23,794 nt of DNA from DAOTVC01 sp034437215 (lineage in GTDB: Bacteria; Chloroflexota; Anaerolineae; B4-G1; SLSP01), in the NCBI GenBank assembly GCA_034437215.1, contig DAOTVC010000060.1, positions 1-23,794 of the forward strand, given 5' to 3'. The notes beneath the pieces are model-generated. The model searched no databases. It saw only the letters and a list, made by a program, of their open reading frames with translations, and was not told the DNA's origin. The position numbers were made by a program, and so were the translations under genes. This document shows, in pieces, positions 15,970-21,827 of the stretch; position 1 is the first letter of the stretch; each line of letters begins with the position of its first letter.

Positions 15970-16418
15970 CACTCCTCCGCTTCAACGACCACCCGGGCTT
16001 GGCCCTCCACGCCTCCGGGGAGGCGCATCTCCACAAGGTGAACGCCGAGATCGCGGATGGGCTGGTCCATCGATAGATGGCGCTTATCGAAGTCCGTCTT
16101 CGTCGCCTTGGCAATCGCGTCGGCCACGTCCTTGCTGGTGATCGAGCCATAGAGCCGTCCTGACTCTCCGGCCTTGACCTTGAAGTGCAGCGGGGTCTCC
16201 CGCAGCTCTGCGACGAGCGCCTCCGACTGCTCGCGATGGCGCTCCGCCTTCACCTCCTGGACCTGACGCTGGCTGCGCGCCATCTGGACGGCCCCCGGGG
16301 TCGCCTTCTCGGCCAACCCTTGCGGTATGAGATAGTTGCGCGCATACCCGTCGGAGACGTTCTTGATATCGTTGACCTTCCCCAACCCATTGACATCACG
16401 CTTCAAAATGACCTTCAT
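15969..16418 (-). CDS. rplI: 50S ribosomal protein L9
   Basis: A 149-residue protein of normal L9 length that binds 23S rRNA at the base of the L1 stalk. The N-terminal domain MKVILKRDVNGLGKVNDIK, with VSDGYARNYLIPQGLA, matches the L9 signature. The central helix (about 45-75, Arg/Glu/Gln rich) and the C-terminal domain (SGRLYGSITSKDVADAI) are intact. The ATG has AGGAG 8 bp upstream. It is the first gene of the coupled rplI - rodZ-like - rimO cluster. The usual partners rpsF, ssb and rpsR are absent from the window. Its leader contains the parS palindrome 20 bp before the start codon, and no convincing promoter is seen between that site and the upstream terminator. Confidence 0.96.
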   Translation of the reverse strand: MKVILKRDVNGLGKVNDIKNVSDGYARNYLIPQGLAEKATPGAVQMARSQRQVQEVKAERHREQSEALVAELRETPLHFKVKAGESGRLYGSITSKDVADAIAKATKTDFDKRHLSMDQPIRDLGVHLVEMRLPGGVEGQARVVVEAEE

Positions 16419-16437
16419 CTTCTCTCTCCTACTTGGT

Positions 16438-16455
16438 ATGTTTCACGTGAAACAT
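16438..16455. other. parS centromere site (ParB-binding palindrome)
   Basis: A perfect 18-bp palindrome, ATGTTTCACGTGAAACAT. Its inner 16 bp (16439-16454) exactly match the bacterial chromosomal parS consensus TGTTNCACGTGAAACA. ParB loads at such sites, spreads as a CTP-dependent clamp and recruits SMC for origin segregation. It lies in the noncoding leader between rplI and the terminator of the TPR gene. Other CACGTG hexamers in the window lack the flanking TGTTN/AAACA arms. Confidence 0.93.
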
Positions 16456-16465
16456 CTTGATCTAT

Positions 16466-16500
16466 ACCGAAAGAAAGGGGCTCAGCGGCAGCCCCTTTCT
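16466..16500 (-). terminator. Terminator of the small TPR gene
   Basis: A perfect 11-bp stem (472-482 with 490-500 in the 16.4 kb block; AGAAAGGGGCT arms) with a 7-nt loop, 17 bp after the stop codon. On the minus strand it ends in CTTTCTTTCGG. It insulates rplI and parS from upstream transcription. Confidence 0.75.
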
Positions 16501-16516
16501 ATAACGCGACGGCGCC

Positions 16517-17056
16517 TCAACCCCCAAGGAGGCGCGCCTGCACAGCCAGCAGCGTACGGGTCACCTGCTGCATCATCGTCGGCTGTTCGATGATCTGCAG
16601 GCCCGCCTGGTAGGCGGCCAACCCCGTCTGACGCTCGCCCGAGCGGAAGAGGGCCAGACCCAGAGTCATCAGGGTCTCCCCCTGCTTCTGGCGCTCGCCG
16701 AGCTCCTCGAAGAGGACCACCGCTTCCCGCCAAGCCTTGATGGCCTCGTCGCGCTTCCCCTGGGCAGCGTAAACGCCGCCCAGGTTGCCCAGAGCCTGCG
16801 CCTCGCGGGGCCGGTCACCCAAACGCACGAAGATGCGCTGGGCCTCCTCGATGGCATCCTGGGCCTCGTCCCAGCGTCCCTGCCTGCGGCGGATGATGCC
16901 GATGTTGTTCAGCATCTCCCCCACCTCCACCTCGCGCTGCTCCTCGGCAAAGTGCTCGAGAGCCTCACTGAAGCGGCGGGCCGCCTCGTCATAGAGCCCC
17001 TCCTGGAAGAGGCGCAGCCCCTCGTTCTGCAGTTCTTCAGCCGTCGGTGTTGCCAT
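16517..17056 (-). CDS. Small tetratricopeptide-repeat protein
   Basis: A 179-residue soluble protein made almost entirely of TPRs, with no signal peptide or membrane helix. Four repeats are recognisable: from about residue 6 (EELQNEGLRLFQEGLYDEAARRF), 46 (EMLNNIGIIRRRQGRWDEAQ), 86 (AQALGNLGGVYAAQGKRDEA) and 126 (GETLMTLGLALFRSGERQTG). TPR arrays mediate protein-protein contacts, and no catalytic domain is attached, so the role is unknown. The open frame extends 24 codons farther upstream, but the ATG at 17054-17056 is the one preceded by AAAAGGAG. It follows the tandem-HTH regulator by 84 bp on the same strand and ends at a strong terminator, so the two may form an operon. Confidence 0.75.
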   Translation of the reverse strand: MATPTAEELQNEGLRLFQEGLYDEAARRFSEALEHFAEEQREVEVGEMLNNIGIIRRRQGRWDEAQDAIEEAQRIFVRLGDRPREAQALGNLGGVYAAQGKRDEAIKAWREAVVLFEELGERQKQGETLMTLGLALFRSGERQTGLAAYQAGLQIIEQPTMMQQVTRTLLAVQARLLGG

Positions 17057-17140
17057 GATGCTCCTTTTAGGGCTACTTTCAGCTAGCATTCGTAGACGCT
17101 TGACGCCCCAGCCACGTGGGCAGGACACGTGAAGCCGAGT

Positions 17141-17815
17141 TCAGTAGGTGATCTCCAACAGCCCCTCGGCGATGTTGCGCAGCGCGCCTGCCGGCATGGA
17201 GGCCAACTTCATCGCCAGTTCGAGGTAGCTGCGATTGATGGGCCGCAGGACAAACCCCCGCACCTCCTCGGGCAGTTCGGCAAAGCGTTCGAAGTCCTCC
17301 TTGAGACGGTGCCACTGTCCGACCTCGCTGCTGTAGTCCATGAAGACGTCGATGGGGACGGCCAGAGCGCGTGCCAACACCTCCAGTTCGGAGAGCGGTA
17401 TGGGGGACTTGCCATACTCGTAGGCTGAGATGGTCGATGAGGAACGGTCCACAATCTCGGCCACGTCCTGCTGGGTCCGCCCCGACTCCAGACGCGCCTG
17501 CCGCAAGCGCGCGCCCACGATGCGATGGCGTAAGGGCAGGAAGAAGTCGGGGTCGGGGATGGGATCCTCGGCCTCGCCACGGGCCGCGTTGTCGTCCCGC
17601 AGCACGTACATGGGCACGTTGAGAAACCGGCCCAGGAGCTCCAGCTCCGGGAGGGAGATGGCTCGATTCCCATCCTCATAGTCGGCAAACTTGTTCGTGG
17701 AAATACTCAGGATGTCCGCACACGCCTTTCGGGAAGCCCGCGCCCGCTCCCGAGCATTGCGAATCAAAATCCCAAGAATACGATTACGTAACTCGATGAC
17801 TTGCTGATTGGACAT
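17141..17815 (-). CDS. Transcriptional regulator with two tandem XRE-type HTH domains
   Basis: A 224-residue protein with two helix-turn-helix domains: about 10-75 (ERARASRKACADILSISTNKFADYE) and about 95-155 (LRQARLESGRTQQDVAEIV, then SSTISAYEYGKSPIPLSELEVLARAL). Each domain is followed by a similar VP-[MI]-[YD]-V-[LF] segment, suggesting internal duplication. The C-terminal about 65 residues (EVRGFVLRPINRSYLELAMKLASMP) are helical without a recognised ligand domain. It probably binds DNA as a regulator; its targets are unknown, but its promoter sits back-to-back with that of the S-adenosylmethionine synthetase. The start is the ATG at 17813-17815, preceded by GGAGGG; an ATG eight codons upstream lacks a ribosome-binding site. 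Two GTCGAC palindromes 16 bp apart lie in its leader (17832-17853) and could be an operator. Confidence 0.78.
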   Translation of the reverse strand: MSNQQVIELRNRILGILIRNARERARASRKACADILSISTNKFADYEDGNRAISLPELELLGRFLNVPMYVLRDDNAARGEAEDPIPDPDFFLPLRHRIVGARLRQARLESGRTQQDVAEIVDRSSSTISAYEYGKSPIPLSELEVLARALAVPIDVFMDYSSEVGQWHRLKEDFERFAELPEEVRGFVLRPINRSYLELAMKLASMPAGALRNIAEGLLEITY

Positions 17816-17939
17816 CCGTTCCCTCCAAGACGTCGACATCCGCTGTCGTCGACACAGTTCTAATCCGGAATGGGGAGTATATGATCGGGATCACGTGTCA
17901 CAGCCCGAAATCTCGCTTGGTTTCTCACATTTCTCTTAC

Positions 17940-17967
17940 ATTATAGCATAGACCCAAGCGGGGGCAA
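17940..17967 (-). promoter_or_regulatory. Promoter of the tandem-HTH regulator
   Basis: On the minus strand, TTGCCC (17962-17967), 16 bp, perfect TATAAT (17940-17945) with an extended TGC directly before it. The transcript would have a leader of about 120 nt. Confidence 0.7.
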
Positions 17968-17970
17968 TAC

Positions 17971-17998
17971 TTGACACCCTCTCAAAAACCGCTACTAT
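17971..17998 (+). promoter_or_regulatory. Promoter of the SAM riboswitch - mat transcript
   Basis: A perfect -35 TTGACA (17971-17976), 16 bp, TACTAT (17993-17998). Start site about 18005, roughly 20 nt before the riboswitch aptamer. Its -35 lies 3 bp from the -35 of the divergent regulator promoter. Confidence 0.72.
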
Positions 17999-18026
17999 GG
18001 AGAGGACAGGCGAATAACCCGGTGAA

Positions 18027-18137
18027 GACTCATCCAGAGAGGCAGAGGGACCGGCCCGATGAAGCCTCGGCAACCAGATAGGGTATACCCCGTCCAGGTG
18101 CCAAGTCCGTCAGAACTACGGTTCTGAAAGATGAGCG
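18027..18137 (+). promoter_or_regulatory. SAM-I (S-box) riboswitch aptamer
   Basis: A textbook S-box. P1 is CTCATC (18029-18034) with GATGAG (18130-18135). The conserved core reads AGAGGCAGAGGGACCGGCCC, then GATGAAGCCTCGGCAACC (kink-turn and P2), then AGGTGCCAAGTCC (J3/4 region). P4 pairs CAGAAC with GTTCTG (18111-18126). The aptamer binds S-adenosylmethionine and normally shuts off methionine/SAM genes when SAM is plentiful. The 3' P1 strand plus CGG (GAGCGG, 18133-18138) can alternatively pair with CCGCTT (18158-18163) in the terminator's left arm, giving the expected antiterminator. Confidence 0.97.
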
Positions 18138-18153
18138 GAGACTGTTACAGCTG

Positions 18154-18189
18154 AGCCCCGCTTCTGGATGAAGTGGGGGCTTTTTGTTT
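18154..18189 (+). terminator. Riboswitch-controlled intrinsic terminator
   Basis: AGCCCCGCTT (18154-18163) pairs with AAGTGGGGGCT (18171-18181) with one bulged G, followed by TTTTTGTTT. SAM binding stabilises P1, frees this hairpin and stops transcription before mat. About 140 nt of leader without a recognised element separate it from the mat start. Confidence 0.93.
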
Positions 18190-18328
18190 CTGGAGCACCC
18201 GTCGTTCACCCGAAGGCAACTGCAAGCGACTGCGCAGCAAGCACGGCTTATTGCACCCGCGGTCCTTGCCCCTCCTGAGCATGAGAATCGCCGGGGCGCC
18301 GCTCTATCCCTATACCAGGAGGTTTACT

Positions 18329-19519
18329 ATGTTCAGAGAAAGAAACATCGTCGTCACCCCCGCACCCGGTGAGTACATCGACGATCTGCCCGTGGAGATC
18401 GTCGAGCGCAAGGGCATCGGTCATCCCGACAGCCTCTGCGACGGCATCGCCGAGCGGATCTCGGTGGAGTACTCCCGCTGGTGCCAGGACAACCTCGGCA
18501 CACTCCTTCACCACAACTTCGATAAGGTCCAGCTCGTCGCCGGTGAGGCGGAGGTCCGCTACGGCTACGGCGCGCTCCTCCACCCCATCCGCATTCAGAT
18601 CGCCGGGCGGGGCACCCCCACCTACAAGGGGCGTAAGGTCCCCATGGATACGATCGCCATCGAAGCGGCACGGGCCCACCTCGGTGAGTCCCTGCGCTAC
18701 CTCGACCCCGTCAGGCACGTCGTCATCGACTCCTACGCCGGCAAGGGGGCCAACGAGCTGGCCTACACCGTGGAGTCGGTCAAGGCCAACGACACCAGCT
18801 TCGGCGTCAGCCACTGGCCCCGCTCCGATCTGGAGCTCACCGTCTACGAGACGGCTCAGTTCATCAACACCCGCCTCATCGAAGAGCTCCCCATCGGAGA
18901 GGACATCAAGGTGATGGGCGCGCGGGTGGAGGATGAGATCACCCTTACCATCTGCCTGCCGCTCATCGCGCCGGAGGTGCACAGCGCCGCGGCGTACACG
19001 CAGGCCTGTGACGCCGCCCGGGAGGCCATCGAGGCCTACGCCGGAGAGCTGACGCCGCGGCGGGTGCGGGCGGCAGTGAACACGGCGGACGATGTGGAGG
19101 CGGGCGCCGTCTTCCTCACCCTCACGGGCACCTCCGCCGAGCAGGGGGACGACGGCTCCGTCGGACGGGGAAACCGGGTCAACGGCGTCATCGCCCCCTT
19201 CCGGGCGGCCAGTCTCGAGGCCGCCGCCGGGAAGAATCCCATCTCCCACGTCGGAAAGATCTACAACTTCCTGGCGTTGGAAGCGGCGAAGGGGATCGTC
19301 GACTCCGTACCCGAGGTGCGGTCCGCGACGGTCTACCTCCTCTCCCAGATCGGCCACCCCCTGGATCGCCCCCTCGTCGCGACCGCCCAGATCACGCCCC
19401 GCAACGGCACGCTCTCCGGAGCGGCGGAGGCGGCGGTCGTCGAGATCCTCGACGCCCAGCTCGCAGACGTGGAATCGCTGCGGGCCAAGATTCTGCGCCG
19501 GGAGCTCTCCCCCTTCTAG
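18329..19519 (+). CDS. mat: S-adenosylmethionine synthetase, archaeal type
   Basis: A 396-residue enzyme making S-adenosylmethionine from methionine and ATP in the cytoplasm. It belongs to the archaeal-type family (AdoMet_Synthase, PF01941), not the usual bacterial MetK. The sequence opens MFRERNIVV and carries VERKGIGHPDSLCDGIAE (25-42), the GTSAEQGDDGSVGRGNRVNG block (267-286), then GKNPISHVGKIYN (about 300-312), all hallmark archaeal-type motifs. The length is normal for that family. The ATG at 18329 is preceded by AGGAGG; the frame is open farther upstream but begins inside the riboswitch terminator. An S-box riboswitch and a consensus promoter control it. Archaeal-type enzymes occur in only some bacteria, so horizontal acquisition or replacement of metK is plausible; whether metK also exists cannot be seen here. 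Codon use looks like that of the neighbours. Confidence 0.93.
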   Translation: MFRERNIVVTPAPGEYIDDLPVEIVERKGIGHPDSLCDGIAERISVEYSRWCQDNLGTLLHHNFDKVQLVAGEAEVRYGYGALLHPIRIQIAGRGTPTYKGRKVPMDTIAIEAARAHLGESLRYLDPVRHVVIDSYAGKGANELAYTVESVKANDTSFGVSHWPRSDLELTVYETAQFINTRLIEELPIGEDIKVMGARVEDEITLTICLPLIAPEVHSAAAYTQACDAAREAIEAYAGELTPRRVRAAVNTADDVEAGAVFLTLTGTSAEQGDDGSVGRGNRVNGVIAPFRAASLEAAAGKNPISHVGKIYNFLALEAAKGIVDSVPEVRSATVYLLSQIGHPLDRPLVATAQITPRNGTLSGAAEAAVVEILDAQLADVESLRAKILRRELSPF

Positions 19520-19533
19520 CGGGCTCAAACTAC

Positions 19534-19568
19534 GGAAAACCGGGCCGCCGATAGCGGCCCGGTTTTCC
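19534..19568 (+). terminator. Strong hairpin terminator after mat
   Basis: A perfect 15-bp stem, GGAAAACCGGGCCGC (19534-19548) with its complement (19554-19568), and a 5-nt loop. It starts 14 bp after the mat stop. A- and T-runs lie inside the arms, so it could work in either direction. Its right arm overlaps the first DnaA-box-like motif (19563-19571). Confidence 0.8.
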
Positions 19569-20000
19569 ACAGCTGTGGAAGCTACCACTAGAAGGGTAAT
19601 GCTCCCGGCGCCCCCCTACATATAGAAAAATCCAGGTCCTCCTACCACCGCCAATTACTTTATTTGCCGTCCAGCTGTGGAAAACTCGCTATTTTTGGTG
19701 GAAAACTCACCCTTTCTGGGGAAAACTCCCGTCGTCTCGGCCGGAGGGTTCGAGCCCCTTCGCCACTCCGTTTCGCCGTCCCGCAGCGTATTCCCGAAGT
19801 TATCCTGAGGTTTTCCCCAACCGCCACCCCCTTCTCAGAGACGCTGCTGCCGTATATCTGGGGAAGCCGCTCCCCGGCGCCGCCCAAATGTGGGAGGCAC
19901 CCGAGACTATTCCCCATTACTCAAGCCCCTACTACAACGGCTACTTATTAAGTTCATCTACTCTTGGAAAGTGATGTTGGGGAACTACAATGTGGCGAGA
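19563..20000. other. Candidate replication origin (oriC): DnaA-box-like cluster in a noncoding region
   Basis: About 450 bp without a credible gene and visibly less GC-rich than its surroundings. DnaA-box-like 9-mers: TTTTCCACA at 19563-19571 (+) and 19676-19684 (-); one-mismatch TTTTCCACC at 19697-19705 (-); TTTTCCCCA at 19717-19725 (-) and 19811-19819 (+); GCTTCCACA at 19574-19582 (-). Weaker GGGGAA/TTCCCC echoes occur at about 19858, 19910 and 19978. The first pair forms a perfect palindrome, TTCCACAGCTGTGGAA (19565-19580). AT-rich patches lie at 19651-19666 and 19943-19960. TTTTCCACA fits the general DnaA consensus TTWTNCACA. A parS site 3.1 kb away agrees with an origin domain. dnaA and dnaN are not in view, so the assignment is inference; a DnaA titration or regulatory site is the main alternative. 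Confidence 0.55.
19676..19725 (-). repeat. Three helically phased DnaA-box-like direct repeats
   Basis: Three same-orientation copies of GTGGAAAACTC (the last GGGGAAAACTC) start at 19676, 19697 and 19717 (9-mer coordinates), 21 and 20 bp apart. This is close to two helical turns, so a bound protein would occupy one face of the DNA. Confidence 0.8.
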
Positions 20001-20010
20001 GGTCATTCTT

Positions 20011-20505
20011 TTACGAGCCCTTGACCCACCCCAGATCTCGTACCTCCCGCCGTGAACCTCCAGGATGCTGTCCCTGCACGTGGTCGTGTTCCTTGTGGTC
20101 GTGATCGTGTGCGTCCGCGGTCAGATGGTCCGGTAGTTCGGAGAGGGGCAGCTCATCCACGATATCCTGCAGGTCTTCATCGGTGGCGCCCTCCGCGCGG
20201 CGGGCCACGATTGCGCGAAAGGCGTCCCGTTCCATGCCCAGCGGTACTACCTCGTCGGTGAGGGTGCCACCCTCCTGCAGAACGCGTGCAGCTGCCTGCA
20301 GATCGGTCGTGTCAGACTGACGGGCCTGCTGGTCGAAGGCCTGCCGGCGCTCACGCTCGGAACGCCCGACGTTGACCGTCGAGACGACCTTCTCGGCGTC
20401 CCGCGAACCGCACTCCGGGCAGGGCGGCGTCTCCACGTCGAAGGTGCGTGCGAAGTGGCGGTAGATCCCCCGGCACCTTGAGCAGTAGTATTCGTAGATC
20501 GGCAT
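20011..20505 (-). CDS. FmdB-family zinc-ribbon protein with His-rich tail
   Basis: A 164-residue protein. The N-terminus MPIYEYYCSRC, with C8/C11 and C29/C32 (PPCPECGS), is the FmdB/CxxC_CXXC_SSSS zinc ribbon, a small putative regulatory or nucleic-acid-binding domain first named from the formamidase/amide-urea operon. Usual family members are 70-110 residues. Here a helical region (about 50-125) and a His/Asp-rich tail (HDHDHKEHDH, 133-142, plus H127 and H147) are added, suggesting extra metal binding. The function is unknown. The ATG has a strong AAGGAGG site. A weak minus-strand promoter (TTGAAG with TACCAT, 16-bp spacing, about 20547-20575) is possible. Its stop lies at the edge of the candidate origin, and no terminator is seen. 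Confidence 0.78.
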   Translation of the reverse strand: MPIYEYYCSRCRGIYRHFARTFDVETPPCPECGSRDAEKVVSTVNVGRSERERRQAFDQQARQSDTTDLQAAARVLQEGGTLTDEVVPLGMERDAFRAIVARRAEGATDEDLQDIVDELPLSELPDHLTADAHDHDHKEHDHVQGQHPGGSRREVRDLGWVKGS

Positions 20506-20540
20506 CTTGCCTCCTTTCGGGGACTATAAGGAGCCTCCAT

Positions 20541-20869
20541 CGATAGGACTATGGTATATCAAAAGCTGTCCCCTTCAACACCCTGCGAACAGCCTCTTCG
20601 AGAGCGCCCTCCCGCAGCGCAAATGGGAGGGCATGTGGCAGGAGCCGGCGGCGAAGCACCAGGTGCGGGCCGGTGTCGTGGTCTTCGGGGAGCGGTTGAA
20701 GGACGTCGGTTTCTGTGTGCGGGGGCAGTTCTCCCTGCGCGAGTCGGGTGGCAAGCTACTTCCCCTTCCGCATGACGCGCAACTCGAAGTACGTCCAGGG
20801 CGTGGAGCGGGTCTGCTTTTGAGGGAGCGGGCGATGCCGGTGCAGGCCGCTCATGACCTCTACCCCCGA
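20541..20869. other. Intergenic region without a supported gene
   Basis: Both strands have short open frames here, but none has a convincing ribosome-binding site plus protein-like composition. The only structure seen is a hairpin with 8-bp arms, GCCCTCCC (20606-20613) and GGGAGGGC (20625-20632), with an 11-nt loop. A stretch ending in TGA at about 20819 (SYFPFRMTRNSKYVQGV) looks protein-like and could be a gene remnant, but an upstream stop codon interrupts the frame. Confidence 0.5.
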
Positions 20870-20870
20870 T

Positions 20871-20910
20871 AACAAAGAGCGCCACCGGGAAAAAGTGCCC
20901 GGTGGCGCTC
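20871..20910 (-). terminator. Terminator of the small lipoprotein gene
   Basis: A perfect 13-bp stem (GAGCGCCACCGGG, 20877-20889, with 20898-20910) and an 8-nt loop, 15 bp after the stop codon. On the minus strand it is followed by TTTGTT. Confidence 0.88.
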
Positions 20911-20925
20911 CTGGCTGCAAGGCGG

Positions 20926-21435
20926 TTACGAGATCCACTGCTCCGTGATCTCACCCACCCAGCTCCCACTCTCGCGGGTGTACTCGATGGCGAAGCCGCC
21001 ACCGCTGAGGTAGAGCATGTCGCTGTCTTCGGCGATAGCCCACCGGCTGCCGAGCCGGACGGTCACGCTGTCGGACGACTCGACCTCCAGCTCCTGGAAG
21101 TGCAGGTAGGGAAAGTCGCCCTCCTCGTTCGCCCGGGCCTGGATCTCGGCAGGCGTCAGCACGACCAGATCGATCCCCTCCAGCTCCGGCGCTTCCGCGG
21201 CGTCGATGTTCTCGCTGGAGAGCACGAGGGTCTCCAGGTCGGAGAGCAGCGCGTAGTCGGGGATCTCCTGCGCCACCAGCGCCCGCTCCAGCGTCAGCCG
21301 GAGCAGCTCGGCGCGATCTTCGGCGCTCAGATCACCTCCGGCGACCACGTTCGATCCCCCGGGCGTGCAGCCGCCCAGGGTCAGGGCGACGACGGCGAGC
21401 AGCATCAGTATCAGATGTAGTCTCTTCTCTTTCAT
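20926..21435 (-). CDS. Predicted lipoprotein of unknown function
   Basis: A 169-residue protein with a lipoprotein signal peptide (basic MKEKR, hydrophobic core, lipobox LTLGGC, lipidated C23). I do not recognise the mature domain. It starts with a helical segment (AEDRAELLRLTLERAL), then alternates short beta-like stretches (TLVLSS, VTVRLGSRWAIA, GGGFAIEYTRESGSW) and ends EITEQWIS, consistent with a small alpha/beta sensor or binding domain. It is acidic and has no cysteine after the lipobox. It would be tethered to the outer face of the cytoplasmic membrane. GGGAGGAG precedes the ATG, and a strong terminator follows the stop, so it is probably monocistronic. Its neighbours give no functional clue. 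Confidence 0.8.
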   Translation of the reverse strand: MKEKRLHLILMLLAVVALTLGGCTPGGSNVVAGGDLSAEDRAELLRLTLERALVAQEIPDYALLSDLETLVLSSENIDAAEAPELEGIDLVVLTPAEIQARANEEGDFPYLHFQELEVESSDSVTVRLGSRWAIAEDSDMLYLSGGGFAIEYTRESGSWVGEITEQWIS

Positions 21436-21461
21436 GGAACTCCTCCCACACTATCTGTGAC

Positions 21462-21486
21462 TAAAATCGCCGGCGCTCTGCCGGCG
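21462..21486 (-). terminator. Terminator-like hairpin in the leader of the lipoprotein gene
   Basis: CGCCGGC (21468-21474) pairs with GCCGGCG (21480-21486), with a 5-nt loop; on the minus strand ATTTTAG follows. It lies 27 bp upstream of the ATG, so it would act on transcripts entering from the right: an attenuator or a stop for antisense transcription. Confidence 0.4.
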
Positions 21487-21487
21487 T

Positions 21488-21827
21488 GCGGGCTTATAAC
21501 GTCGGTGGGGCAGGAATAGTTCCTCTGATATGTCGAGCGCTTGCGCTTTCCAAGATTTTGGTGTACTCTCAGGGGCACGCTGATACTATCTGTGCACCCT
21601 CACCACGTCTCTCCATCAGCGAACCGGTTTACTGATCCGGACGAGGATGGCAAAAGCCGCACAACGGGGACTACCCTGGCCCAGGGGGCCAACGGGAACT
21701 TCCCCTGCCCAAGCCTGTGGCCGGGCGCGCGCCTTTCCAAGGGGGTTCAGCCCCTGTTTGAGCAGTGGCTTAGATGTCGTTCACCAACCCCATACCGCAG
21801 CACTCTGCTATAAAGAAGGAGCCCGCG
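21488..21827. other. Intergenic region with nested inverted repeats, possible structured RNA
   Basis: 340 bp between divergent genes with no credible coding frame. On the plus strand, 21666-21705 folds as nested pairs: GGGGA/TCCCC (21666-21670 with 21701-21705), CCC/GGG, then TGGCCC/GGGCCA (21677-21682 with 21686-21691). A second unit is closed by AAGCC/GGCTT (21711-21715 with 21767-21771) and contains AGGGG/CCCCT (21740-21755). I recognise no known RNA family. It may be the methyltransferase leader or a small RNA. Confidence 0.35.

Noticed and set aside
17111..17131. Two CACGTG hexamers after the tandem-HTH gene as extra parS sites
   Set aside because: They lack the TGTTN and AAACA arms needed for ParB recognition. 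The same applies to CACGTG at about 90, 11896, 13256, 13344 and 22049.
18173..18328. N-terminal extension of mat by 52 codons
   Set aside because: It would begin inside the riboswitch terminator hairpin, lacks a ribosome-binding site, and is not part of the enzyme family. The ATG at 18329 follows AGGAGG.
18248..19588. A 446-codon minus-strand frame opposite mat
   Set aside because: Mirror of the high-GC third codon positions of mat; composition is not protein-like and it runs across the riboswitch-side leader.
19660..19951. Open frames of 85-95 codons on both strands in the candidate origin
   Set aside because: No ribosome-binding sites, low-complexity basic/Pro-rich translations, and the DNA is dominated by repeated DnaA-box-like motifs.
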